Assembly: GCA_964535735.1 (NCBI GenBank) | Contig: CAZHTM010000021.1 | Location: 1 to 35,988, forward strand | Direction: 5' to 3' | Origin: J089 sp964535735 | GTDB taxonomy: Bacteria; Fidelibacterota; Marinisomatia; Marinisomatales; J089 | DNA: 35,988 bases | Shown: piece after piece, positions 8,312-16,413 of the stretch | How the letters are laid out: every line of letters begins with the position of its first letter | Numbering within the stretch: position 1 is the first letter of the stretch | Position numbers and translations under genes: made by a program | The notes under the pieces: model-generated | The model's database searches: none | The model's input: only the letters and a program-made list of their open reading frames with translations | Told to the model about the DNA's origin: nothing

Positions 8312-8360
8312 AATGGACTCCTCTTGATATACTGAACATTCCAGACCGGAGCCGGTCCAT

Positions 8361-10178
8361 TTATTCTAATTTTTGCATGATCCGCTGAAAAGGGGACCGG
8401 GGATGCCGCTGTTCCCAGGATTCAATAATGCCCGCAATATCATCCCGAATGGTCTCCGGTGATGTCATGTGTTCCACATGGCCGTGTTTTTTCAACCAAT
8501 CGGTGCGCTGGAAGTTGGGGGATGTTTTTTGCCCCGTGTACTGTTCGATCACTCGTTTTCCTGAAAAACCGATATTTCCGGCATTCAATTCAAACAAACG
8601 CGTACCCCGTGATCCGTAACCGATGGCTACACCGCCCAGGGTTGGGTCGGTGATCAGGGTGATGACCGGTAGATGAGCTTGTTCCACACGGGTAAGCGCC
8701 AGATGAGCTTTGGGGATGGCCACCATGGAAGAACACCCTTCGTGCATCCGGGCCCCGCCGCCAGAGGCAATCAACACCATGGGAAGTTGTTTCTTAATCG
8801 CCACTTCGGAGGCTCGCCAGATTTTCTCACCGGTGGACATACAAAACGAACCTCCAAGAAAGCCAAAATCCACACCGCAAAACACTACCGGATGTCCTTC
8901 AATACGGGCGTTTCCGGTAATCATGGCGGACATTAACCCCGTGGTTTTACGTGTTTCCTCCAACTTGGTGGCATATCCAGGAAAATTCAAAATATCCTTA
9001 TCCACAATCCGGCGCGTAAATTTATGCTCCTTAAATGACCGGGGATCCAGAATCAAATCCATATAATCCCAGATTGACGGCCGCACATACCGGTATCCAC
9101 ATACGCTACACACGTAATTATTGCGGCGGAGACCGATAAAATCTACTGGATCGTAAATACGTCTTCCGAAAGAATCGCGGCAATCGGAATGGCGTTTAAT
9201 AAATCCTTCTTTGTTGGGTTTGGGCAATCGGGAAACCGGTCGTTGAATTTCCCAAACGTCATGCTCTTTTGTCTCCTCCCAATGTCCCATGTTTTTCCAA
9301 CGGGTGATGCGTTGCTCCCACAGGGAAGCGGGATTCAACTGGTTCAATTCAGAACAATGTTGAATTAAAGCCTTTAAAACATTTGTTCGGGTTTCCTCCG
9401 GATTCCGGTGGGCAGGACCTTTGCCTTCCGGTATCAATGCGTCTACAATACCGTATTCCAGTCCTTCCCGGGAGGTAATGCGGGACACTGCCGCCGCCTC
9501 ATCGGCCCGAGAGCGGGTATGAAACAGGATGGAGGAACAGGCCTCTGGAGTAATGACCAGATAGGTAGAATACTCCAACGCCAGAACCCGATCACATCCG
9601 GTGAGCGCGATGGCTCCACCACTACAGGCCCGGTTCAGAATCACAGCCAGTGTGGGCACCTTCGCCTCTACCAGAGCCTGGATCGTTTCCCCGATTCGCC
9701 AGGCGATACCGCCGGCTTCGGAGGCTTCCGTGGGGTCGGCTCCCGGCGTATCCACAAATACAATAATCTGCCGCCCTTCTTCCGACGCCAAACGAATGGC
9801 CTGGCTGGCTCGCTGATAGGAGGCTGGCGTGGGCATGCCATGATTCCATTTACGTACAATCTCCGGGTCGGCCATGGATTGGATCAATTCACTGTAATTG
9901 GAGGTGGGACCCGTTTGCTGACCGATGAGCATCACCGGTAAGTTGAGTCCGTCCGCATCCAAAACCGCCCGGTGCGTTTGGATCAGACAAGCCCCGAATT
10001 CGTCTGATGCCAAACATTCCGAGACTGAATCAAAGAGAGAAAGAAAATCCAGGTATTTTGGTCGCTCCGGATGAAAGGAAAGTTGATACTTTTCGTATTC
10101 TGTCAGATTTTGGTAGGAGGATCGGTCAGAATTCAACCGCCCGTCTTTTTCAAAAGGATAATAGAAATGATCAGCCAT
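8361..10178 (-). CDS. Fused acetyl-CoA carboxylase carboxyltransferase, alpha then beta
   Basis: A 605-residue fusion. The AccA-type half comes first (about 38-280): VDTPGADPTEASEAGG (142-157), RACSGGAIALTG (183-194), YSTYLVITPEACSSIL (203-218), HRNPEE. The AccD-type half follows (about 340-600): GFLGGSFCMSTGEK (439-452), ASGGGARMHEG (471-481), DPTLGGVAIGYGSRG (511-525), FSGKRVIEQYTG. It would move the carboxyl group from biotin carrier to acetyl-CoA to give malonyl-CoA. The zinc ribbon looks half lost: only one CxxC is present (C357, C360), where AccD has two pairs. The order is opposite to the beta-alpha order of single-chain acyl-CoA carboxyltransferases. It starts just after the methyltransferase stop. 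Biotin carboxylase and carrier genes are not here. Confidence 0.9.
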   Translation of the reverse strand: MADHFYYPFEKDGRLNSDRSSYQNLTEYEKYQLSFHPERPKYLDFLSLFDSVSECLASDEFGACLIQTHRAVLDADGLNLPVMLIGQQTGPTSNYSELIQSMADPEIVRKWNHGMPTPASYQRASQAIRLASEEGRQIIVFVDTPGADPTEASEAGGIAWRIGETIQALVEAKVPTLAVILNRACSGGAIALTGCDRVLALEYSTYLVITPEACSSILFHTRSRADEAAAVSRITSREGLEYGIVDALIPEGKGPAHRNPEETRTNVLKALIQHCSELNQLNPASLWEQRITRWKNMGHWEETKEHDVWEIQRPVSRLPKPNKEGFIKRHSDCRDSFGRRIYDPVDFIGLRRNNYVCSVCGYRYVRPSIWDYMDLILDPRSFKEHKFTRRIVDKDILNFPGYATKLEETRKTTGLMSAMITGNARIEGHPVVFCGVDFGFLGGSFCMSTGEKIWRASEVAIKKQLPMVLIASGGGARMHEGCSSMVAIPKAHLALTRVEQAHLPVITLITDPTLGGVAIGYGSRGTRLFELNAGNIGFSGKRVIEQYTGQKTSPNFQRTDWLKKHGHVEHMTSPETIRDDIAGIIESWEQRHPRSPFQRIMQKLE

Positions 10179-10179
10179 A

Positions 10180-11811
10180 TTAGTGATGTCTTGCTCGCCT
10201 CTGTCTCTGTTCGATGAAAAAATTTAAGAGATTCTGAATCTCATCCCAACGATTCTCCAGTCCCAGTTGAGTTAGAATAAAACGGTCTATCTCCGTTTTC
10301 AGTTTATCAATGGAAGAGCTTTCTGGAATTTGAGCCTCCAGCAATTGAAAATAGCTTGGGGGCCAATCCAGGCGTCGTGGATCCGGTACCGGAAGATGTA
10401 CCAGATCCCGTTTCACCATTCTCAATGCGCCCCCGCCCAATCCGGTCCGGCCATAGATTTCCACTACCAGGTTCACAAAAACGGAGTTTAATACCAAAAC
10501 CAGTTCTTTCGCGAAACCAGCGCGGGGAGTCAATCCGTAAAAGGTATGCTCAAAGGCCAGTTGCTCCGGGTTATAAACCACAAAATGTCTTCGACCCCGG
10601 AGATCAGGCCAGAGTACCGGAGCGGTTCGAATTTGATAGGGCACGTTCTCCGTGGGCAACCACCAAATGCAATCGTTCTGGCGGACAGTGAACCTGGTGA
10701 CTTCTCGTGGAGATTTTATTACCGGAACTGCTGATGGTGTTCTTCGGTTCCGGGTATAGAATTTTCGGTTATTTCCTGTAATGATTCCCGCCTTGATCTC
10801 CGCCAATTCCTCAAGAGGGACCACCTGCTCACGATCAGATAGAACGTTTAGCAACCAATTGGGTGCGCGGAACAGACTTCCATTCCACCCCAGGTGAAGA
10901 TGAGACACGGTGGCCAAGGAAATGCGTCGTTTTCCTTCATCCGTTGCTACCTGAATTGGGTGTCCTTTGCGGGGTGGACGATTCATAAGGGTAACAATTA
11001 CTGTATTTACTTCCGCATCAAAATGGCGACGGTTATTTAAGGATTCAATCTGCTCCAATGTGAAACGAGTTTCCAGCAAATGCCGGAATACTGACCCAAA
11101 ATCGTTATCCAACCATCCATTGGGTACAATGGCCGTTAAGACGCCATTTGGTTTAAGACGGCAAGCCATGGCTACCAGAAAATACAGGTAATAATCAGAT
11201 CGGGATGACACGGAAATATTCGGGCAGATCTTTTGCATAGCATCTTCTAATCGCCGTTTATAGTCCCGATCCAACCGTTCCTGCCGCACATACGGAGGGT
11301 TGGCAATGAAGAGGTCCACGGGAGCATAAGGGAAATCCAATAAAAAATCACCGTGATGAATTTGAGGTCCCTGAAAAAAACGACGTTGGGTTTGAGCAGC
11401 AACCTCAGAATCAATGTCCCACCCCTGAGCCTGTGTACGAAGCCAATTAGTAAGCCGGGAACGCCATTTCGCAGGAAAGGCTGACATCACCACCGTCTCC
11501 AGAGCGGAAAGAAAGACTCCGGACCCTACGGCGGGGTCACAAACCGTCGCAGTCATGAGGAAAGGCACTAAGTCATCCGCCAAAATGGACGGTTTACCTT
11601 GCGTCAGGGATCGACGAATAGTGACCTGATCCAAACCGCTGCGCCCTGACAGCCAGGTCGTTAAGAGGGTGATCACCATCTCTCGGGCAATGGCATCAGG
11701 CGTATAGACCACACCCTCCTCTGGTCGAGCCCGGGAGGTAAATAACGAGAGGGAGGTCAACGCTGGGAAATGGGATTCAATTAGGAAGGCGTTCAGCCAC
11801 CAATTCAGCAA
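10180..11811 (-). CDS. Solitary N6-adenine-type DNA methyltransferase (TaqI/Eco57I-like)
   Basis: A 543-residue DNA methyltransferase. The N-terminal domain carries VYTPDAIAREM (35-45), the SAM motif DPAVGSGVFL (92-101) and the catalytic NPPYVRQE (171-178), in the gamma order of M.TaqI-type enzymes. The C-terminal half (about 320-500) looks like a target-recognition region, with AEIKAGIITGNNRKFY and a late HTFYGLTPR stretch. No endonuclease motif or partner gene is seen, so it is an orphan enzyme or a restriction remnant. It begins at TTG, as no ATG or GTG gives the conserved N-terminus, and overlaps the upstream gene by 35 bases; accA-accD starts one base after its stop. This tight packing argues against a fresh insertion. 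The start is less certain than the frame. Confidence 0.88.
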   Translation of the reverse strand: MLNWWLNAFLIESHFPALTSLSLFTSRARPEEGVVYTPDAIAREMVITLLTTWLSGRSGLDQVTIRRSLTQGKPSILADDLVPFLMTATVCDPAVGSGVFLSALETVVMSAFPAKWRSRLTNWLRTQAQGWDIDSEVAAQTQRRFFQGPQIHHGDFLLDFPYAPVDLFIANPPYVRQERLDRDYKRRLEDAMQKICPNISVSSRSDYYLYFLVAMACRLKPNGVLTAIVPNGWLDNDFGSVFRHLLETRFTLEQIESLNNRRHFDAEVNTVIVTLMNRPPRKGHPIQVATDEGKRRISLATVSHLHLGWNGSLFRAPNWLLNVLSDREQVVPLEELAEIKAGIITGNNRKFYTRNRRTPSAVPVIKSPREVTRFTVRQNDCIWWLPTENVPYQIRTAPVLWPDLRGRRHFVVYNPEQLAFEHTFYGLTPRAGFAKELVLVLNSVFVNLVVEIYGRTGLGGGALRMVKRDLVHLPVPDPRRLDWPPSYFQLLEAQIPESSSIDKLKTEIDRFILTQLGLENRWDEIQNLLNFFIEQRQRRARHH

Positions 11812-13798
11812 TATCCCGCACGCGCATGGATTCTTCCCGGTTGGTGACTTTCATGGCATCTTCCATCATTAAAAGGCAAAAATTACACGCTGTGGCCACC
11901 GTTTGGGCCTCGGTTTCCGCCGCTTCGTTGAACCGGGCGATATTGATCCGTTCACCGCGATCGATCTCATACCACATATTTCCACCCCCTGCTCCGCAAC
12001 AGAAACTTTGATTCCGACTACGGGTCATTTCTTTGAGATTCTCATTGGGAGATAATACTGAATTCAGTACGGATCGGGGAGCTTCATATTCGCCATTATG
12101 GCGTCCCAGGTAGCACGGATCATGGAAGGTGACCGCCTCCAGATCAGCGGATTCGATTGAAAGTTTATTTTCCTGAATCAGGCGATCAATAAATTGACTG
12201 TGATGAACCACATCCAACGACATGCCCAATTCCGCATAATCGTTTTTCAGCGTCGTCAGGCAATGGGGACATTGGGTGATAATGGTTTGAAAGGAATACT
12301 TGGAGAAGGTTTCCTGATTTTGAGTTGCCATCATTTGGAACAGGTACTCATTTCCAATCCTGCGGGCGGAATCGCCGGTGCAGGTTTCTTCATTGCCTAA
12401 GACGGCGTAGTCTACACCAGCCGCATTCAGAATTCGAACCATGGACCGGGTGATGTCACGGCCCCGCGCGTCATAAGCTCCGGCACACCCTACCCAATAC
12501 AGGTATTGGGCCGATTTCTTTTCCCGCATCAAGGGAACATCCAATCCTTCCATCCATTTTTCCCGGTCCTGGGAACTCAATCCCCAAGGATTGCCATAGG
12601 TCTCTAATTTATTGAAGGTTTCCATGGCGTCTTTGGGGAAATTGCTTTCCATCATCACCAAGTCCTGACGGACGTTCAGTATATCCACCAAAGGTTCATT
12701 GCCTACAGGACAGAGTTCCACACACAATCCACACGTGGTACAGGACCAGGCGGCCTCTTCGGAAAGCATCCACGTGGTGAGTCGTTCCTCCGGCGGTTTT
12801 TCAGAACTCAACCAGGAGGAACCATTCTTTTTCAGAAAATACCGTTTATTGATTTCAATAGCCGAAGGCGATAGTTGTTTACCGGTCACATAGGCGGGAC
12901 AATTGTCCTGACACCGATTACACATAATACAGGCATAGGGGTCCAAGAGTTGTTTTTGCGTAAGATGGTCCACCGTTGCGGCCCCGAACTGTTCCACGCT
13001 TTCATCCTCAAAATCCAATGCAGGCAGAGTTGCCGGCGATTGTCTTGAGGGAGATACCATAAAATTCAGAGGTCCCATAAACAGGTGAGCGTGTTTGGAA
13101 TAGGGGAAATACGGTAAAAAAGCCAGAATGAGTCCCAGTGCACCCCACCAGCCAATGTGTTCTCCCAATTCGAGCATGTCCGGTGTAAAACCACCCCAGA
13201 CCTTACCCAACAGGGTAGCGGCTGGCTGGGTCCAATCCGGTCCCGCTGCCGCCACCGCAAAACTGGCGCCCACCAGGCGAAATCCCACATGGAAAAAGAT
13301 AAACAACCCCACAATCAACGAATCACGGCGAATCCCGTCCCGGGTGGCATTTTCCATTAACACCCGATTTTCTGTGATAAGCCGTGTATCGCCGGTCACA
13401 AATCGGCGGATGAGGAAAAAGGCCACACCCAGAAGAACCAGAACGCTGAACAGATCAACAAAGGCGCGGTATACATTTCCCAACCAATGATGGGGTAAAA
13501 AGGTGAAATCCGGAATCAGCCCCGCCAACACATCCACTACATTCACGGCCATATAGAGCGTAAATCCCCAGGCTACCAGGGCGTGGATGAACCCTACAAT
13601 CGGTCGTGATTTAAAAAGGGTTCGCTGGGAAAAAAATACGGCGAGTCCTTTCCAGGGATCGGTCCAAATCCGTTTCCAGTCCAAGGGCTGAACACCCTTC
13701 CCGAAGATCCGAAACATCTGGCGGAACGTGAAATATGATCCACCCAAAGAAAGGAGGACCAAACAAAGGAATGCAAGTTTTTCCCAACCTGTCAGCAT
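11777..13798 (-). CDS. Membrane Fe-S oxidoreductase, probable ETF:(mena)quinone oxidoreductase
   Basis: A 673-residue fusion of a NarI-like cytochrome b region and an HdrD-like Fe-S region. The first 260 residues hold about six membrane segments with histidines suited to haem (for example FIHALVAWG, LPHHWLGN, FFHVGFRL). Next come two [4Fe-4S] motifs, CIMCNRCQDNCP and CTTCGLCVELCP. Two CCG domains finish the chain: WVGCAG with CPHCLTTL, then HDPCYLGRHN, FCCGAGGGNMW and ACNFC. This is the architecture of the EMO-type oxidoreductase that takes electrons from ETF to menaquinone. It lies 65 bases after etfA on the same strand, which supports that role. Start ATG 13798 has AAGGGG upstream. Function is inferred from architecture and context. 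Confidence 0.9.
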   Translation of the reverse strand: MLTGWEKLAFLCLVLLSLGGSYFTFRQMFRIFGKGVQPLDWKRIWTDPWKGLAVFFSQRTLFKSRPIVGFIHALVAWGFTLYMAVNVVDVLAGLIPDFTFLPHHWLGNVYRAFVDLFSVLVLLGVAFFLIRRFVTGDTRLITENRVLMENATRDGIRRDSLIVGLFIFFHVGFRLVGASFAVAAAGPDWTQPAATLLGKVWGGFTPDMLELGEHIGWWGALGLILAFLPYFPYSKHAHLFMGPLNFMVSPSRQSPATLPALDFEDESVEQFGAATVDHLTQKQLLDPYACIMCNRCQDNCPAYVTGKQLSPSAIEINKRYFLKKNGSSWLSSEKPPEERLTTWMLSEEAAWSCTTCGLCVELCPVGNEPLVDILNVRQDLVMMESNFPKDAMETFNKLETYGNPWGLSSQDREKWMEGLDVPLMREKKSAQYLYWVGCAGAYDARGRDITRSMVRILNAAGVDYAVLGNEETCTGDSARRIGNEYLFQMMATQNQETFSKYSFQTIITQCPHCLTTLKNDYAELGMSLDVVHHSQFIDRLIQENKLSIESADLEAVTFHDPCYLGRHNGEYEAPRSVLNSVLSPNENLKEMTRSRNQSFCCGAGGGNMWYEIDRGERINIARFNEAAETEAQTVATACNFCLLMMEDAMKVTNREESMRVRDIAELVAERLPN

Positions 13799-13863
13799 GG
13801 CAGTGACCCCTTAGTTAATGTCTACGAATCCGGGAATGGCGTGGACCATTCACCGGCAATAGT

Positions 13864-14829
13864 TCAGGGAAGCGCCTCGGTCAAAAGGGGCATTATTTCC
13901 ATTATATCGCCCACCACGCCATAATCGGCGATCTCAAAAATGGGGGCATCGGGATCTTTATTAATCGCCACCACATGTTTGGAACTTTTCATGCCAATAA
14001 CATGCTGGATGGCTCCGGAGATCCCTAGAGCAAAATACAATTTAGGAGAAACACTTTGACCGGAACTTCCCACTTGGCGTTGAGGCGGCATCCAGCCCGC
14101 ATCCACCAGCGGCCGGGAACTGGCTAACTCGGCTCCCATTCTTTGAGCCAAAGCCTCTGCAACTGGAATATTTTCCTGTTTACCAATACCGCGACCAATG
14201 GAAACAATCAAATCAGCAGCAGTTAAATCCACGCCTCCTGTTTCCTCCTGGAATGGCGCTTCCGAGGTTACGCGAATGTCGGTTTCCGCTAAGTTTACGG
14301 TGACCTCCCGGTGCGATGGAGAACCGGCCTTCAGCTTTTCAGCGGAATAGGCGGCAGCCTGAAAACTCACAATCACTGGTCCGGACGTCATGGGTTGTAC
14401 ATCGGTAACCATTTTGGCGTTAAATACTTGTTTCGTGAACGCGACACCACCATCCCGATCAACAATGCCAATGACATCGACAATAAAAGGACAATGTAAC
14501 CGAGCGCTGACCCGAGGAACAAAATCGCGAACCATATAACTATGTCCCATAAATATATAGGACGGTTTTTCTGCTGAAATAATCTGAGTAAGCGCCGCGG
14601 TAAAACCATCGGCTGAATAAGTCGCCAACAAGGGATGGTCAACCGTAATGCACTCATCCACACCGAATTCAGCCGCTTCGTCAAATAGATGCTTACTCGG
14701 ATCTCCAAGGATCAAAGCAGAAACGGAATATTGATGAGATTGGGCAAATTCCTGGGCCGCAACAATGGCTTCCCGACTCATGCGATGAATTTTTCCCTGA
14801 TGTTCTTCAAGAAAGACCAAAATATCCAT
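13864..14829 (-). CDS. etfA: Electron transfer flavoprotein, alpha subunit
   Basis: The 321-residue FAD-binding subunit of ETF. The C-terminal FAD domain is clear: SIGRGIG, SRPLVDAGWMPPQRQVGSSG, then LYFALGISGAIQHVIGM and AINKDPDAPIFEIADYGVVGD. The N-terminal domain starts MDILVFLEEHQGKIHR. The ETF dimer collects electrons from acyl-CoA dehydrogenases and would pass them to the next gene's membrane oxidoreductase. The start is supported by AGGTGA in the 7-base gap after etfB. Nothing points to a bifurcating ETF, but that was not tested. Confidence 0.96.
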   Translation of the reverse strand: MDILVFLEEHQGKIHRMSREAIVAAQEFAQSHQYSVSALILGDPSKHLFDEAAEFGVDECITVDHPLLATYSADGFTAALTQIISAEKPSYIFMGHSYMVRDFVPRVSARLHCPFIVDVIGIVDRDGGVAFTKQVFNAKMVTDVQPMTSGPVIVSFQAAAYSAEKLKAGSPSHREVTVNLAETDIRVTSEAPFQEETGGVDLTAADLIVSIGRGIGKQENIPVAEALAQRMGAELASSRPLVDAGWMPPQRQVGSSGQSVSPKLYFALGISGAIQHVIGMKSSKHVVAINKDPDAPIFEIADYGVVGDIMEIMPLLTEALP

Positions 14830-14836
14830 GCTTCAC

Positions 14837-15613
14837 CTATAAAACTTTGATTTCATTTTTAAACACCTCAACCAGCCGGTTAACAATCACTGCCGGTTCG
14901 CCTTCAATCATTTCTGTCCGTTTATCTTTCTTCTGGATATAAATTGAATCAAAGGTCTGTAACCGGGATTGGTCAGGAAGCAATTCTTCTTTAGGTATGA
15001 TTTTGATTTCTTTCTTTTTAGCGCCCATAATCCCTTTTAATGAGGGATAACGAGGCTGGTTAATCCCGGATTGAATCGTCAGAACTGCTGGCATGGGCAC
15101 TGTCACCCATTGAAACCACTGCCCCTCCCATTCTCTTTTTACTCGAATGGAGGAACCTTGTATCTCGGTGGCTATCACCAAAGTAGCTGTATTCATACCG
15201 AGCATTTCTCCCACCAGCAATCCAGTCTGTCCCTGACTTAAATCGTTGGATTGCAATCCAGAAAACAATAAATCAAAGTTTTCATCAGCCACAGCATTTT
15301 TAATGATATGTCCCACCAGTAGGGGATCGATTTCATAAGGAGGTTCTTCAACGATATGAATGGCCCGGTTAGCTCCCTTGGCTAAGGCCTCGCGTAGAAC
15401 TTTGGTCGTCCGAGTCGCGGGTCCCATGCTAATCGCCACCACTTCACCTTCCCCTGCATGTTCGCATATCTGTAAGGCTTCCTCCAGAGCGTAGCTATCG
15501 CTTTCGTTCATTTCAAATTCCAGAGTGCTTTCATCGATCCAACGTTGATCCGGCTGGATCCGAAGGGAAGCTTCACTGCCCGGAACCTGTTTAACCAATA
15601 CACCAATTTTCAT
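14837..15613 (-). CDS. etfB: Electron transfer flavoprotein, beta subunit
   Basis: The 258-residue partner of EtfA; in the family it carries AMP and the docking loop for dehydrogenases. It begins MKIGVLVKQVPGSEASLRI and shows the typical run LEFEMNESDSYALEEALQI, then VVAISMGPATRTTKVLREALAKGANRAIHI, and the Q-S-N-D segment FSGLQSNDLSQGQTG. It is the first gene of the minus-strand etf run. GGAG lies a good distance before the ATG, and TAGTATAAAA further up may be the -10 element. The acyl-CoA dehydrogenase at 26439-27602 is a likely electron source. Confidence 0.96.
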   Translation of the reverse strand: MKIGVLVKQVPGSEASLRIQPDQRWIDESTLEFEMNESDSYALEEALQICEHAGEGEVVAISMGPATRTTKVLREALAKGANRAIHIVEEPPYEIDPLLVGHIIKNAVADENFDLLFSGLQSNDLSQGQTGLLVGEMLGMNTATLVIATEIQGSSIRVKREWEGQWFQWVTVPMPAVLTIQSGINQPRYPSLKGIMGAKKKEIKIIPKEELLPDQSRLQTFDSIYIQKKDKRTEMIEGEPAVIVNRLVEVFKNEIKVL

Positions 15614-15815
15614 TTTGATTCTCCAGGTTTTATACTATGATTTTGCATCGACCATTATTCACTTCATCCATCTCAGAACTCTCAAGAGCACAAAGAAGGA
15701 TATCTGTCGGGGATAATACCAACAACTAACGTAAATTTACATTGATTTTTCCATGGAATTCTTAAAAATCCTGATAAACCGGTCTTCAATCCTTGATAGA
15801 GCGAATGACAAATAA

Positions 15816-15917
15816 ATGACAACGTTCACCAAGATAGTCTTAGCCAATGTTCTGTTTATATTTGGCTCCATAATCCTACTCTGGTCGATTAAACGCTGGA
15901 TTGAGCGGAGGAAATAA
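15816..15917 (+). CDS. Candidate 33-residue single-pass membrane peptide
   Basis: ATG 15816 to TAA 15915-15917 codes a peptide with a short polar start (MTTFTK), about 19 hydrophobic residues (from IVLANVLFIF on), and a strongly basic tail (KRWIERRK). That layout is what small inner-membrane proteins look like, with the tail in the cytoplasm. A five-codon mini-ORF (ATG 805 to TGA 817-819, offsets from 15000) overlaps its start as ATGA and has AGAG in front, which could couple translation. The peptide's own ribosome site is weak. No homologue is recognised, and chance cannot be excluded at this length. Confidence 0.35.
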   Translation: MTTFTKIVLANVLFIFGSIILLWSIKRWIERRK

Positions 15918-15939
15918 ATTAAGAGCTATATAAAAAAAA

Positions 15940-16013
15940 CAAGCAGGGAATACGGCATCTGGGAGCGGGGGAAACTACCAGTTTACTCGATCAATCCCTG
16001 CTTGAAATTTTTT
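15940..16013. terminator. Long-stem structured element: two-way terminator or small RNA
   Basis: CAAGCAGGGA (15940-15949) pairs perfectly with TCCCTGCTTG (15995-16004). The outer flanks are A8 on the left (15932-15939) and a T6 run on the right (16008-16013), so each strand has a U-tract after the stem; the minus-strand tract (U8) directly abuts it. The 45-base interior is not random. It can form either CTGG/CCAG (959-962 with 978-981, offsets from 15000) or AAACT-ACC-AGTTT (972-984), but not both. A simple terminator would have a short loop, so a small structured RNA is also possible. It would end transcription from the Trm112-like gene (minus) and from the small ORF (plus). Confidence 0.55.
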
Positions 16014-16142
16014 CTAACTTATGATGTCAAAATTCAGATGGCAAGATTTTTTTCATGCGATATATTTGGCCACCGATGTCTAATAAATTAGCAGAAAAGT
16101 TAAGAACTTTCATCTACGTATTAAAAGACAAAAATTTATTTT

Positions 16143-16400
16143 TTACACCGTACTTAAATCAATGGCTTCCTCCACTAACATAATGGGAATGTCCTGTCGA
16201 ACAGCATAAAGATATTTTCCATCCGCCCGGATCAACCCGGCATCAATGGGTTCAGTTACAATATCTCCATTTCTTTGCTTTACCTGACCGGTTTTAATCC
16301 CTGAATTAATACTTTCAATCAGAGCTTCATCTGCTAACGCTAATGATTCTTTTGTTTCCGGACAGCATAAAATGGAAATAAGTTCTTCCAGATTACTCAT
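16143..16400 (-). CDS. Trm112-like small protein
   Basis: An 85-residue protein of the Trm112/UPF0434 type. The start LEELISILCCPETKESL matches the family's L-x-CPxTK-x-L opening, and the end YLYAVRQDIPIMLVEEAIDL matches YPI-x-DGIPVML-EEA. The usual second cysteine pair before YPI is missing (DAGLIRADGKYLYAV), so it probably does not bind zinc through four cysteines. Family members act as small partners of methyltransferases, but its partner here is unknown. AGAGGA lies five bases before the ATG, inside the 13-base gap to the divergent PAP2 gene. Confidence 0.85.
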   Translation of the reverse strand: MSNLEELISILCCPETKESLALADEALIESINSGIKTGQVKQRNGDIVTEPIDAGLIRADGKYLYAVRQDIPIMLVEEAIDLSTV

Positions 16401-16413
16401 GGCATTCCTCTAA

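Larger units (their letters stand above)
15614..16142. other. 529-base intergenic region
   Basis: The only gap above 300 bases. From left to right it holds the leader of etfB (minus strand), two short 10-base palindromes (GTAAATTTAC at 15731-15740 and TTCCATGGAA at 15749-15758), a possible 33-residue ORF on the plus strand, a long-stem structured element at 15940-16013, and an AT-rich stretch up to the end of the Trm112-like gene in which nothing was seen. Confidence 0.8.

Noticed and set aside
8344..8357. GACCGG-AG-CCGGTC hairpin between the carboxyltransferase and the unknown gene
   Set aside because: No U-tract follows on either strand, so it does not qualify as a terminator; it may be chance.
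9408..9941. 177-residue plus-strand frame
   Set aside because: It is antisense to the conserved AccA half of the carboxyltransferase and resembles no protein family.
15731..15770. Palindromes GTAAATTTAC and TTCCATGGAA, and GATTTTT-N13-AAAAATC
   Set aside because: They are short and A+T-rich in an A+T-rich leader, with no known regulator nearby; not enough for an operator call.
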